From assembly GCA_025358395.1 (NCBI GenBank), contig JANYJT010000154.1, forward strand, positions 1 to 20,168: a DNA stretch of 20,168 nt. The letters run 5' to 3'. A program made the position numbers and the translations under genes. This document shows, piece after piece, positions 8,510-16,439 of this stretch (the first letter of the stretch is position 1; every line of letters starts with the position of its first letter). The stretch is from Bacteroidia bacterium. GTDB lineage: Bacteria; Bacteroidota; Bacteroidia; Bacteroidales; Prolixibacteraceae. The notes under the pieces were generated by a model. It did no database searches. It saw only the letters and a list, made by a program, of their open reading frames with translations, and was not told the origin of the DNA.

Positions 8510-8536
8510 TAAAAGCCATAAACGTACTGAAAATGA

Positions 8537-10168
8537 CTAATCGGCAAGAAAATTCGGATAGGTAAAATCCCGGGCAGAAACAAAGGTCTCCTTGATTGTT
8601 CGGATAGAGACCCAACGCAACATGTTGAATACTGAACCAGCCTTATCGTTTGTACCTGAACCCCTTGCGCCTCCAAAAGGTTGCTGTCCAACGACTGCTC
8701 CGGTGGGTTTGTCGTTGATATAAAAATTACCGGCAGCATTCGCTAATCTCTTAGTCATGTGATCAATGGAATATCTGCTCTGAGAGAAAATTGCACCTGT
8801 CAGGGCATAGAGCGATGTTTCATCCAGGAGTGTCAATGTTTGATCAAGCTGGTCATCTTCGTAAACAAAAATGGTAACTACCGGACCAAAAAGTTCTTCC
8901 TTCATGGTAATGTATTGCGGATCTCTGGTTAGGATAACAGTTGGTTCAATAAAATAACCCACCGATTTGTCACAGTTTCCACCATAGATTACATCAACAT
9001 CCGCATCCTTTTTAGCCTGATCTATAAATCCCTTAAGCTTGTCGAAGGCAGCTTCATCAATCACCGCGTTAACGAAATTGGCGAAATCTTCGGGAGGACC
9101 CATTTTCATCCTGCGAAGCTGCGATTCACAATTAGCCCATGTTTCGGTCCAGATAGATTTTGGTACATAAACTCTGGAAGCGGCCGAACATTTTTGTCCC
9201 TGGTACTCAAATGATCCCCTCACAATGGCCGTAGCCAATGCGGTCGGATCGGCTGTCGGGTCTGCAAAAATAAAATCCTTACCGCCAGTTTCACCAACGA
9301 TACGCGGGTAAGATTTATACTTTGCAATATTTGCCCCAATGGTGCGCCAAATATCCTGGAAGACACCCGTGGAACCGGTAAAGTGGATACCGGCAAAATC
9401 GGGATGAGAAAAGATTACCTCCCCTGCAGCAGGTCCGGAAACAAAAACCAGATTAATCACACCCGCCGGCAAACCTGCCTCCATTAATATTTCCATGATC
9501 ACACTTGCAGAGTACACGGCCGTTTTCGCTGGCTTCCAAACAGAAACATTACCCATAATCACCGGTGCGACAGGCAGGTTGCCTGCAATGGATGTGAAAT
9601 TAAAAGGCGTCAGGGCAAAAACAAATCCTTCTAGTGGCCTGAATTCATTGTAATTCCACATACCGGGATTTGACTGCGGTTGCATGGCGTAAATTTCGGT
9701 CATACATTTCACGCCAAAACGGTAAAAGTCGGCCATCTCACAGGCAGCATCTATTTCGGCCTGATAGGCATTCTTTGATTGGCCCAACATGGTGGCAGCA
9801 TTTATTTTGGCCCTGTAAGGACCGGAAATAAGATCCGCCGCTTTCAGAAAAACCGCCGCCCTATGTTGCCAGGGAGTGTTTGCCCACTGATTTTTCGCTT
9901 TCAAAGCGGCATCGATTGCCTGCAAAACATGAGTCCTGTCACCCTGATGATAAGTTCCCAATTTATACTTCAGATCATGCGGTGGAAACATTTCCACCTT
10001 GTTTCCTGACCTGACCTCCAAGCCACCTATGATCATGGGCAGATCTACCTGAACAGAGCGCATTTCCAGAATTTTCTTCTGCAATTCAAGACGTTCCGGC
10101 GATCCTGGAACATAACTTTTTATTGGTTCATTAACAGGAACAGGGACATTGTAAAATCCGGTTGACAT
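8537..10168 (-). CDS. pruA: L-glutamate gamma-semialdehyde dehydrogenase (1-pyrroline-5-carboxylate dehydrogenase)
   Basis: This 543-residue aldehyde dehydrogenase matches the stand-alone PruA group. It should oxidise glutamate gamma-semialdehyde (from pyrroline-5-carboxylate) to glutamate with NAD+, the second step of proline catabolism, in the cytoplasm. The catalytic nucleophile is C327 in YQGQKCSAASRVY and the general base is E293 in VGETGGKDF. The oxyanion asparagine is N190 in LTPFNF, and the cofactor-binding lysine is K212 in VWKPAK. C-terminal motifs include KEELFGPV, NFYINDKPTGAVVGQQPFGG and GSGTNDKAG, all typical of PruA. Length equals the family norm. No proline dehydrogenase gene is nearby. 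It has its own probable promoter at 10230-10237. Confidence 0.95.
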   Translation of the reverse strand: MSTGFYNVPVPVNEPIKSYVPGSPERLELQKKILEMRSVQVDLPMIIGGLEVRSGNKVEMFPPHDLKYKLGTYHQGDRTHVLQAIDAALKAKNQWANTPWQHRAAVFLKAADLISGPYRAKINAATMLGQSKNAYQAEIDAACEMADFYRFGVKCMTEIYAMQPQSNPGMWNYNEFRPLEGFVFALTPFNFTSIAGNLPVAPVIMGNVSVWKPAKTAVYSASVIMEILMEAGLPAGVINLVFVSGPAAGEVIFSHPDFAGIHFTGSTGVFQDIWRTIGANIAKYKSYPRIVGETGGKDFIFADPTADPTALATAIVRGSFEYQGQKCSAASRVYVPKSIWTETWANCESQLRRMKMGPPEDFANFVNAVIDEAAFDKLKGFIDQAKKDADVDVIYGGNCDKSVGYFIEPTVILTRDPQYITMKEELFGPVVTIFVYEDDQLDQTLTLLDETSLYALTGAIFSQSRYSIDHMTKRLANAAGNFYINDKPTGAVVGQQPFGGARGSGTNDKAGSVFNMLRWVSIRTIKETFVSARDFTYPNFLAD

Positions 10169-10229
10169 ATTGTTGATTTTTTGTATTATTGCATTAGATT
10201 GATCAGACCAACCATTGCTATTGATCGCA

Positions 10230-10237
10230 CAAATTTA
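10230..10237 (-). promoter_or_regulatory. Candidate -7 promoter box for pruA
   Basis: The minus strand reads TAAATTTG, an exact TAnnTTTG match, giving an expected leader of about 55 bases before the pruA ATG at 10168. I found no TTG at the normal -33 spacing. The divergent kinase gene on the plus strand has no exact match to the motif in this 169-base gap. Confidence 0.4.
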
Positions 10238-10337
10238 GGGGATATCTGTCTGAAATTTGCTAATAAATGTCACCTTTATACCCTGGAGTGAGATTTTGTA
10301 TTTATTTATGAATCATCATGTAGCCGTTTGGATATAG

Positions 10338-12428
10338 ATGCCAAAAAAACCAGAAAACGGATTGAAGGGTAGATATGCCCACTTGCCAAAACAGGAATTG
10401 GGACTAATCCTGGTGCTTTTTTATATCGATCTCTTGCTTTTAATTGGAGCAATTGTAATCCTGGTACTTGATTTTCTCAATTTTTTCAATGCCAATTATT
10501 ACGTAAATACCCTTTCTTTCCTGGGGATATTTATCCTCGTTCTGTTTTTTCTTAAAGAGGGTAAAAAAAATGAGGCCTTGAGCGCGCTTCTGTTTCTTCC
10601 TGTTCCTGCCTATTTTCTGATGATCTCATCCCGATTTGCTCATTTCCCTCCACAGTCGTCCTTCTTTTATGAGATCTACTTGTATCTTGCGGGGCTTATT
10701 ATCCTTCTATTATTGTCATCCAGATGGAGACAGATCCTCATATATCTGCTTATAACTACAAGTGTTCTGGTAGGACATCTTGTAAAATTTGCCGATAAAG
10801 AGCTTCTCTTTAAGTTCAACTGGGATCAATCAGGAACCTTGCATCCTCTGTTTATTTATCTGATTATTAGTGTAGCCGGCTTTTCATTATACTTACTAAA
10901 TCATCAACGACTTTCGGAAAAAGAACAAGCCATTGATACGCTCCGTGAAAATCAAACATTGATTTTTCACCAATTTTTTGAAGGTATTATCCGTTTTAAC
11001 ATTGAACGGGATGAATTGGGTGAACGAACAGGATACACAATAACCTATATAAATCCTGCCTTTGAAGAGTTTTTTGGAGTACGTAATTCTGAGGTTAAGG
11101 AAATGCCTGCCCATCTTCTATTTCAAAAACTTTTTCGTGGCGAGGTCGACTGGCAGTCACTTTTTGATCCTGCCAGGAGAGTCAGAAAGGAGATTCATGT
11201 TCCTCATACCAACAGATGGTATAGTGTAAGTGCTATTCCTATCGACAATGACAAGATAATTTGCTTCTTCGAGAATATTACTGCCATTAAAAATTCATTA
11301 AAGGAATTAAGTAACAGCAAACACCGTTATAAACTACTTCTGGAAACAATTCCGGATATGTTTTTTGTCATCGACAAAGACGGAACATACATTGATTATG
11401 TACCTAAATCTGACAACGGAATAGATATGCTGGCCGGTGAGATCATTGGAAGTACAATTTTTGAAGTGGGGTTCTCTTCCAGGATGGTCAGTCAGGTTAG
11501 TAAATCAATCAGGACTGTAATCGCAAAAGACAGTATCGAAACCATCGAGTACGCGCTTGAAGTGAAGGGAAAAGGATCTTGCTTCTTTGAAATGAGAATG
11601 GTAAAGCTGAATCGCAACTCTGTCATGGCCGTTTCAAGAGATATCTCCAAACAGAAATTTGCTGTCATTGCAATTGAAGAAGCCAGAAAAAAAGCAGAGG
11701 AGGCAGACATGCTCAAGGCAGCCTTTTTACAAAACATTTCACACGAGGTGCGCACACCACTCAATGCCATTGTGGGATTCTCCAACGTACTTTTGACGGA
11801 TGAAGTATCCCGCCCCGAGCGGCTGAATTATCTTCAGATCATAACCCGTAATTGCCAGATCCTGCTTCATGTTTTTAGTGATACCATTAAGCTCTCAAAA
11901 ATTCAGAGTGGTTCAGAAAAAGTCGAGAAGCAGTTTTATAACCTGAACGGGATGGTTAGTGATCTGAAGCGAAAATTTATGTATGAAAAAGAACAATTGG
12001 AAAAGGATCATCTGAAACTAATACCTGTACTAGGAAACGTTCATCCGAAGTTTTCAATTGTCTGTGATGGCAATAAGATCAAAGATATTATGGAAAGTCT
12101 GATTGACAATGCCATCAAATTTACCGACGAAGGAGAGATTGAATATGGCTACCAAATGATCGGAAATACACTGATTGAGTTTTTTGTCAGAGACACAGGC
12201 ATTGGCATTCCGCCGGATCAATTCAGCAAAATTTTCGATCGGTTTTATCAGATCGATTTAAGGATCAAACGCACTTATGGAGGTTCCGGTATCGGACTTT
12301 CCATTGCCAGGGACTTTGCCAATATGCTGGGAAGTACAATAAAAGTTGAATCAACGCCGGGAAAAGGATCCAAATTTACATTCACAATTGCTTATGAAGA
12401 GGCTAACAATCACCTGAGGATTGTTTAG
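10338..12428 (+). CDS. Membrane-bound PAS sensor histidine kinase (no adjacent regulator)
   Basis: This is a 696-residue HisKA-type kinase. The N-terminal 190 residues hold about six hydrophobic segments (roughly 21-46, 57-72, 80-96, 111-127, 131-149 and 169-187). A PAS-like domain (about 205-318) and a second (about 325-440) follow, then a short helical linker. The HisKA domain has H469 in FLQNISHEVRTPLNAIVGF, and HATPase_c shows the N box around N591 (LIDNAIKF), DTGIGI (619-624), the F box FDRFYQ (633-638) and GGSGIGLSIAR (648-658). It has no receiver domain and no regulator gene nearby, so its partner must be encoded elsewhere. Its TAG stop (12426-12428) overlaps the stop of the convergent deacetylase gene. 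The signal is unknown. Confidence 0.93.
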   Translation: MPKKPENGLKGRYAHLPKQELGLILVLFYIDLLLLIGAIVILVLDFLNFFNANYYVNTLSFLGIFILVLFFLKEGKKNEALSALLFLPVPAYFLMISSRFAHFPPQSSFFYEIYLYLAGLIILLLLSSRWRQILIYLLITTSVLVGHLVKFADKELLFKFNWDQSGTLHPLFIYLIISVAGFSLYLLNHQRLSEKEQAIDTLRENQTLIFHQFFEGIIRFNIERDELGERTGYTITYINPAFEEFFGVRNSEVKEMPAHLLFQKLFRGEVDWQSLFDPARRVRKEIHVPHTNRWYSVSAIPIDNDKIICFFENITAIKNSLKELSNSKHRYKLLLETIPDMFFVIDKDGTYIDYVPKSDNGIDMLAGEIIGSTIFEVGFSSRMVSQVSKSIRTVIAKDSIETIEYALEVKGKGSCFFEMRMVKLNRNSVMAVSRDISKQKFAVIAIEEARKKAEEADMLKAAFLQNISHEVRTPLNAIVGFSNVLLTDEVSRPERLNYLQIITRNCQILLHVFSDTIKLSKIQSGSEKVEKQFYNLNGMVSDLKRKFMYEKEQLEKDHLKLIPVLGNVHPKFSIVCDGNKIKDIMESLIDNAIKFTDEGEIEYGYQMIGNTLIEFFVRDTGIGIPPDQFSKIFDRFYQIDLRIKRTYGGSGIGLSIARDFANMLGSTIKVESTPGKGSKFTFTIAYEEANNHLRIV

Positions 12429-13222
12429 ATTCGGACTTTTTCAATTTTATTCGGAAAAATTTCGAGGCATTCCTTTAATGTCCCAAAAGCATAATTATTT
12501 CCAACAAAGGAATCTATCAGGCTGCCCAATCGGTCTGCCAGTTTATGGCCGGAATTTCTAACAATGTAGGAGGGCAATTTCACCTCCGGTGAAGTTAGCT
12601 CTGCAAATTCCCAGGGATGAAAATATAGATTAAGATATCCATCCTTCCTCATTGATCCATGGCACATCATTTTGTAGATGCCCAGAGGGAAATTATGCAG
12701 TGAGAGCCAAAAGAGCGGAATTCTAAAATTAGCTGAAACAGAAACCGGAATTTGACATAGCTCCTTTTCGTAAAAGATTCGTCGCGGTTTATTCAGGTTA
12801 TTGTATTTACCCGGCAAAAAAGTTGGGTTCAGAGATGAGTTGTACAAGTATCCGGCTTCGATAATTGGCTGAGCATCTATTGCCGCCATATTGGGCATCC
12901 TAAATCCGAATATTCCGGACCCGGTAATCTGCTCCAGAACTCTTCTAGAATCTACTAAATCCTTGGGTTTGAAAGTTGCATGATAATAGCCATGCGATCC
13001 TACTTCATGTCCTTCATGGATCATCCGATTGATCAGATCAGTAGCGTGGAGAGCAAAATTTGCCGTACAAAAGAAAGTAGCTTTTACTTTTTTACCCAAA
13101 AGTAAATCAAGAATACGAATGGTTCCGATTCTGGAGATTGACATTTGCTGCTCAAAACTCAGCGTTTGTGTGTACGGTAGTGGATTGTCAAATTCCTCAA
13201 TATCAAAGCTTAGAAACACCAT
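12425..13222 (-). CDS. NodB-type polysaccharide deacetylase
   Basis: This 265-residue protein belongs to the carbohydrate esterase 4-like / polysaccharide deacetylase group. Motif 1 is SFDIEEF (D7), the variant seen in deacetylases with an SFDxE start instead of TFDDG. Motif 2 is HEVGSHGYYH, whose H77 and H81 would bind the metal. Later motifs are FGFRMPN (R108) and YFHPWE (H202), resembling the group often found in exopolysaccharide clusters. It probably removes an N-acetyl group from a sugar in the glycan made by the neighbouring genes. There is no signal peptide, so it may act on cytoplasmic or lipid-linked intermediates. Its ATG overlaps the end of the upstream glycosyltransferase by 20 bases, implying coupled translation; it is the last gene of the operon. 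Confidence 0.88.
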   Translation of the reverse strand: MVFLSFDIEEFDNPLPYTQTLSFEQQMSISRIGTIRILDLLLGKKVKATFFCTANFALHATDLINRMIHEGHEVGSHGYYHATFKPKDLVDSRRVLEQITGSGIFGFRMPNMAAIDAQPIIEAGYLYNSSLNPTFLPGKYNNLNKPRRIFYEKELCQIPVSVSANFRIPLFWLSLHNFPLGIYKMMCHGSMRKDGYLNLYFHPWEFAELTSPEVKLPSYIVRNSGHKLADRLGSLIDSFVGNNYAFGTLKECLEIFPNKIEKVRI

Positions 13223-14165
13223 GCTTAGCTGAACTTTTTAAATTTGTGGACTTCACCAGATAGAGTGGCCTCTCTTTCACTTGCATAAACATTTTCCCGA
13301 TGTAAATGCCGATGATGCCCAAAACGCTTAGTTGCAAACCTGAGAAAAACACCACCGTTAAAATGACGGATCCCCAGCCATAAGAGTAATGTCCTGAATA
13401 AAAATAAGACCAAACCACATATGGAAGGTATAGAAAGGAAAGAAGTGAAAGAATGAAACCCAGATATACTGCGATATAAAGAGGACGAATACTCAATGAG
13501 GTTATTCCGTTGAAAGCAAAACTCAACATTTTGCGCATGGAATATTTTGTTCGTCCGGAAAAACGGTCGTTGGGATAAAAATCTATCGCAATTTGCCTGA
13601 AGCCCACCCACTTAATGATTCCACGAATAAATAAATCATTCTCTCTGAAATTTGAAAAAATATCGGCGACTCTTCGGTCGATCAATCTAAAATCGGAGGT
13701 CCCCTTTTCTATTTTCAAGTCAGATAGCCAGCTTACGATAAGGTAGAAAAGATTGGATGTTTTCCGCTTTAAAAAGGAAAGATTTTCACTCTCATGCCTT
13801 AATGTATAGACTATATCAAAGCCTTCCTCCCACTTCTCAAGAAATTTTGGTATGATCTCAGGAGGATGTTGCATATCACAATCCATTGAGATGATACAAT
13901 CGCCGTTCGCACTATCTATTCCAGCTTTCAGGGCATTTTGATGGCCGAAATTTCTTGATAATTCAATATAATAAATGCTGCTTTGGTTGCTGAGAAGGTT
14001 CTCGATTTTTGCCAATGTATCGTCGGTGCTTCCATCGTCAATAAATATTAATTCAAGATCATACAGCTCGTAGGGGAAACATGAATCGATCCGCTCATTA
14101 ATCTTGTCGATATTTCCAGACTCATTGTGTGCCGGCAATACTATTGAAACAAGTTTCTTTCTCAT
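13203..14165 (-). CDS. GtrB/DPM1-like family 2 glycosyltransferase (polyprenyl-phosphate sugar synthase)
   Basis: This 320-residue protein has an N-terminal GT-A domain (about 5-225) and two membrane segments near the C-terminus (about 229-253 and 264-290), the layout of GtrB and related polyprenyl-phosphate glycosyltransferases. Motifs include VSIVLPAHNESGNI, FIDDGSTDDT (41-50), SRNFGHQNALKAGID, MDCDMQHPPE (94-103, the metal-binding DxD region with D95 and D97) and RFSGRTKYS (201-209). It should transfer a nucleotide sugar to polyprenyl phosphate at the inner face of the cytoplasmic membrane. The ATG overlaps the stop of the upstream GT87-like gene by four bases (ATGA), a sign of coupled translation. 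No GtrA-type flippase is encoded nearby. Which sugar is carried cannot be told. Confidence 0.9.
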   Translation of the reverse strand: MRKKLVSIVLPAHNESGNIDKINERIDSCFPYELYDLELIFIDDGSTDDTLAKIENLLSNQSSIYYIELSRNFGHQNALKAGIDSANGDCIISMDCDMQHPPEIIPKFLEKWEEGFDIVYTLRHESENLSFLKRKTSNLFYLIVSWLSDLKIEKGTSDFRLIDRRVADIFSNFRENDLFIRGIIKWVGFRQIAIDFYPNDRFSGRTKYSMRKMLSFAFNGITSLSIRPLYIAVYLGFILSLLSFLYLPYVVWSYFYSGHYSYGWGSVILTVVFFSGLQLSVLGIIGIYIGKMFMQVKERPLYLVKSTNLKSSAKHGVSKL

Positions 14166-15355
14166 TCTTGAAGATTTGTTACGTAGTTATCCGAATTACG
14201 GAATAGCATCTCGTACACAATTGTCAGCCAAATAAGTGTGCAGGGCAACGCCTGCAAGGCATATGGCCTTATAATTTCCCGATACAATGAATCGGGGAAT
14301 AAATCAGATGGAGCAAAGCTGGAAATAGCAATCCCAAAGATAATCAGAAATATATTCCATCCGGAATAAGGTCGTGGTTGAATTATAAACCATATGGCAA
14401 CTCCTGTAATCGCAATCACATAGCTATTTGGTTCACTTCCGGTACTGAACAAAACAGTAAATATTAAAACTGATGAAAGGGTAAGCAACTGAAACCTGTT
14501 CTGCTGATATTCACTGATCCTCATGTAAGGTAGTGCAATAAGAAGCATCGCCCCAAGAAGAATTGGCAAATTTGAAAATTCGAAATTTCCGGTGATTTTA
14601 TGAACCATCCCCAGAAATGAAATATTTTGCTGCACTGAATTTGCATTGCTCAGGTTTTTTATAACCAACTCTTCAATCCAACCGCGGTATTGGCTAATAA
14701 TATATTCCGGAGATGAAATAAACATTGGCAAAACAAAAAGCACTATTCCCCAGATTATACTCCAAATAATTAATTTCGGTTTGTGTTTGGAGAAGATGAA
14801 AAACGCAAATCCTACAATGCCATAAAACTTTACAAAGGCGCCAAGCATAATAAAAAAGGCAGCCAAAATATCATTCCCCTTACGGATATTTGTATAGGAT
14901 AATACGATTAATGCGACAGTTGCAATATTAAATTGCAGATTTGTCTGAGCAATTATCATCGAATTTGCACAAAGCAAAAGGATGGCCATTTGCTGCCATT
15001 TTTTCAGAGGCAATTCCTTTATTGCATATAAAAACACCATTGCCAAAAACACCAACCAAAGTGTTGCTCCTGCAATATCCGGCATTAATGCAAACGGAGC
15101 AATGATAATCCCAAAAATTGGTCCATAGTGATTCAGATCGTCAAAAAATTCCGGACGGTGCTGATACAAGGGAAATTGCTCCAGAATATTCAGGAAAACA
15201 TATTTATAGATCTTGTAATTATTGTGCAGCTGACCGGATAGCGTGTTGAAAACACCAAGGAAGAGGGAGATGCCTATCCATAAAAAATAATAAACACGAA
15301 AATCCTTCAGGAATGATTTTTCGAATATGTCAACTAATTTTTTGCCTGTTTGCAT
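14162..15355 (-). CDS. GT87-like (DUF2029) integral membrane glycosyltransferase
   Basis: This 397-residue protein has around nine or ten hydrophobic segments, consistent with a GT-C fold. An acidic first-loop motif (HRPEFFDDLNHYGP, with D72/D73), a central AQTNLQFN stretch (136-143) and a conserved lysine following an Ala/Gly-rich helix (GAFVKFYG, K176) fit the DUF2029/GT87 family. Members such as PimE transfer mannose from polyprenyl-phosphate mannose on the outer side of the membrane. Here the matching lipid-sugar synthase would be the GtrB-like enzyme encoded immediately downstream with a four-base overlap. The upstream FkbM gene ends 22 bases before this start. Family assignment rests on topology and short motifs, so another GT-C family is possible. 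Confidence 0.72.
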   Translation of the reverse strand: MQTGKKLVDIFEKSFLKDFRVYYFLWIGISLFLGVFNTLSGQLHNNYKIYKYVFLNILEQFPLYQHRPEFFDDLNHYGPIFGIIIAPFALMPDIAGATLWLVFLAMVFLYAIKELPLKKWQQMAILLLCANSMIIAQTNLQFNIATVALIVLSYTNIRKGNDILAAFFIMLGAFVKFYGIVGFAFFIFSKHKPKLIIWSIIWGIVLFVLPMFISSPEYIISQYRGWIEELVIKNLSNANSVQQNISFLGMVHKITGNFEFSNLPILLGAMLLIALPYMRISEYQQNRFQLLTLSSVLIFTVLFSTGSEPNSYVIAITGVAIWFIIQPRPYSGWNIFLIIFGIAISSFAPSDLFPDSLYREIIRPYALQALPCTLIWLTIVYEMLFRNSDNYVTNLQE

Positions 15356-15377
15356 AGTACAAAATACAGAATATAAT

Positions 15378-16262
15378 TCAGTGTCTTATTGCCCTGATCA
15401 AACCACGCCTAAAATAAGGAGGGTTAAGTTTTCTATCCGTAAATACAAGCATATAACCATCTGAGTGCGAAATGTGGAATCCATAGTCAGACAATATCCG
15501 GCCAAGTTCCAGTTCATCTTTTTGGTTATGATAAGTACATATGGCCACTTTAAGCGGTTTCGGATCCCTGAGAATTCTGGAACAACCTTTTAATAAACTG
15601 GATTCAGCTCCTTCAACATCAATCTTAAGAAAAGAAACCCTTTCGCCGGGAGCAAAAAAATCATCGAGGGTTATACAATTTGAATTACTTACATCTCCGG
15701 CAAATTTATTCACAATGGTGACCTTCTCCTTCCAGGGTGCAAAGGTTGCTTTCAATGGCTCCAGCCACTCCTTGTTGCTTTCGAACAGTATGATTCGTGA
15801 GGCTTTTTCAACATTGCATAAGGCATAATTCCCTTCGGCGGCCCCAATATCAACCAGTACATCACCTTCATCGACCCTAAAGTCTCCCTTATCGTAACAG
15901 TGAGGACTATTCAAATCCTGCTCTTTCATCAACTCATTGAAGCTTAATCTGATGTGGCTCTTACTCCATCTCTTTTTGAAATAGAGCCTCTTACCCTCCA
16001 GCATCACATAACGCAATCCCAATTGCTTGTCATCCAGAACTTCAATGGAACTTTCAATGTACCGATCCTGAAAATAGTACGGGAACATCGCTATCCTGCG
16101 ATTGCGGATGTAATCGAGCACCTCAGCAATTTCGGCTGAAACAGGTTCGTTAAGGCCTGCATAAAAGGCCGGGATTTTCGATTTCAGAACCCGGGCCAAT
16201 ATTTTCTTTCGGAAATATTTAGGTACAATAATCCTGTATAACTGAGTATTAAGAATATCCAT
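15378..16262 (-). CDS. FkbM-family SAM-dependent methyltransferase
   Basis: This 294-residue protein carries the class I methyltransferase motif LVDIGAAEGNYAL (136-148) and an acidic second strand (ILFESN, 158-163). The FkbM signature FLKIDVEGAESSLLKG is at 211-226. The N-terminal 125 residues form an extra region without an obvious family motif. FkbM enzymes usually O-methylate sugars or related hydroxyl groups, and many sit in polysaccharide clusters. As first gene of a four-gene minus-strand operon with two glycosyltransferases and a deacetylase, it probably methylates the same glycan. It has a well-formed promoter at 16362-16392, giving a leader of about 90 bases. The acceptor is unknown. 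Confidence 0.88.
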   Translation of the reverse strand: MDILNTQLYRIIVPKYFRKKILARVLKSKIPAFYAGLNEPVSAEIAEVLDYIRNRRIAMFPYYFQDRYIESSIEVLDDKQLGLRYVMLEGKRLYFKKRWSKSHIRLSFNELMKEQDLNSPHCYDKGDFRVDEGDVLVDIGAAEGNYALCNVEKASRIILFESNKEWLEPLKATFAPWKEKVTIVNKFAGDVSNSNCITLDDFFAPGERVSFLKIDVEGAESSLLKGCSRILRDPKPLKVAICTYHNQKDELELGRILSDYGFHISHSDGYMLVFTDRKLNPPYFRRGLIRAIRH

Positions 16263-16361
16263 TAAAGTCCTGGTTAGTCAAATAAACACCTCTTACTTTC
16301 ATCAGCAGGGTAAAGTTATAAAATAAACTATGTTCAACAATTCCTTACCCAAACCTGCCTG

Positions 16362-16392
16362 CAAATGTAACGCTCAAATCGTTTACTTTCAA
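16362..16392 (-). promoter_or_regulatory. Promoter of the FkbM-GT87-GtrB-deacetylase operon
   Basis: The minus strand carries TTG at 16392-16390, a 20-base spacer and TACATTTG at 16369-16362. Both elements and the spacing fit the Bacteroidota TTG / TAnnTTTG promoter. It is the best promoter match in the window. Transcription should start near 16355. It lies back to back with the plus-strand motif at 16411-16418. Confidence 0.55.
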
Positions 16393-16410
16393 AAATATCA
16401 ATTAAAAGCA

Positions 16411-16418
16411 TATTTTTG
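16411..16418 (+). promoter_or_regulatory. Candidate -7 promoter box for the GT4 glycosyltransferase
   Basis: The plus strand reads TATTTTTG, an exact TAnnTTTG match followed by CCG, 21 bases before the ATG, so the leader would be only about 15 bases and A-rich. No clear TTG lies at -33. The same octamer followed by CGG occurs ahead of the PAP2 gene at 19883. Confidence 0.45.
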
Positions 16419-16439
16419 CCGTAACCTATCAAAAATAAT

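Noticed and set aside
8389..8739. 116-residue minus-strand frame spanning the divIC start and the pruA end
   Set aside because: It is out of frame with both well-supported genes, crosses the inverted repeat, and has no recognisable domain.
13225..13611. 128-residue open frame on the minus strand inside the GtrB-like gene
   Set aside because: It lies entirely within the glycosyltransferase in another frame, shows no family motif, and the overlapping gene has a full set of expected motifs.
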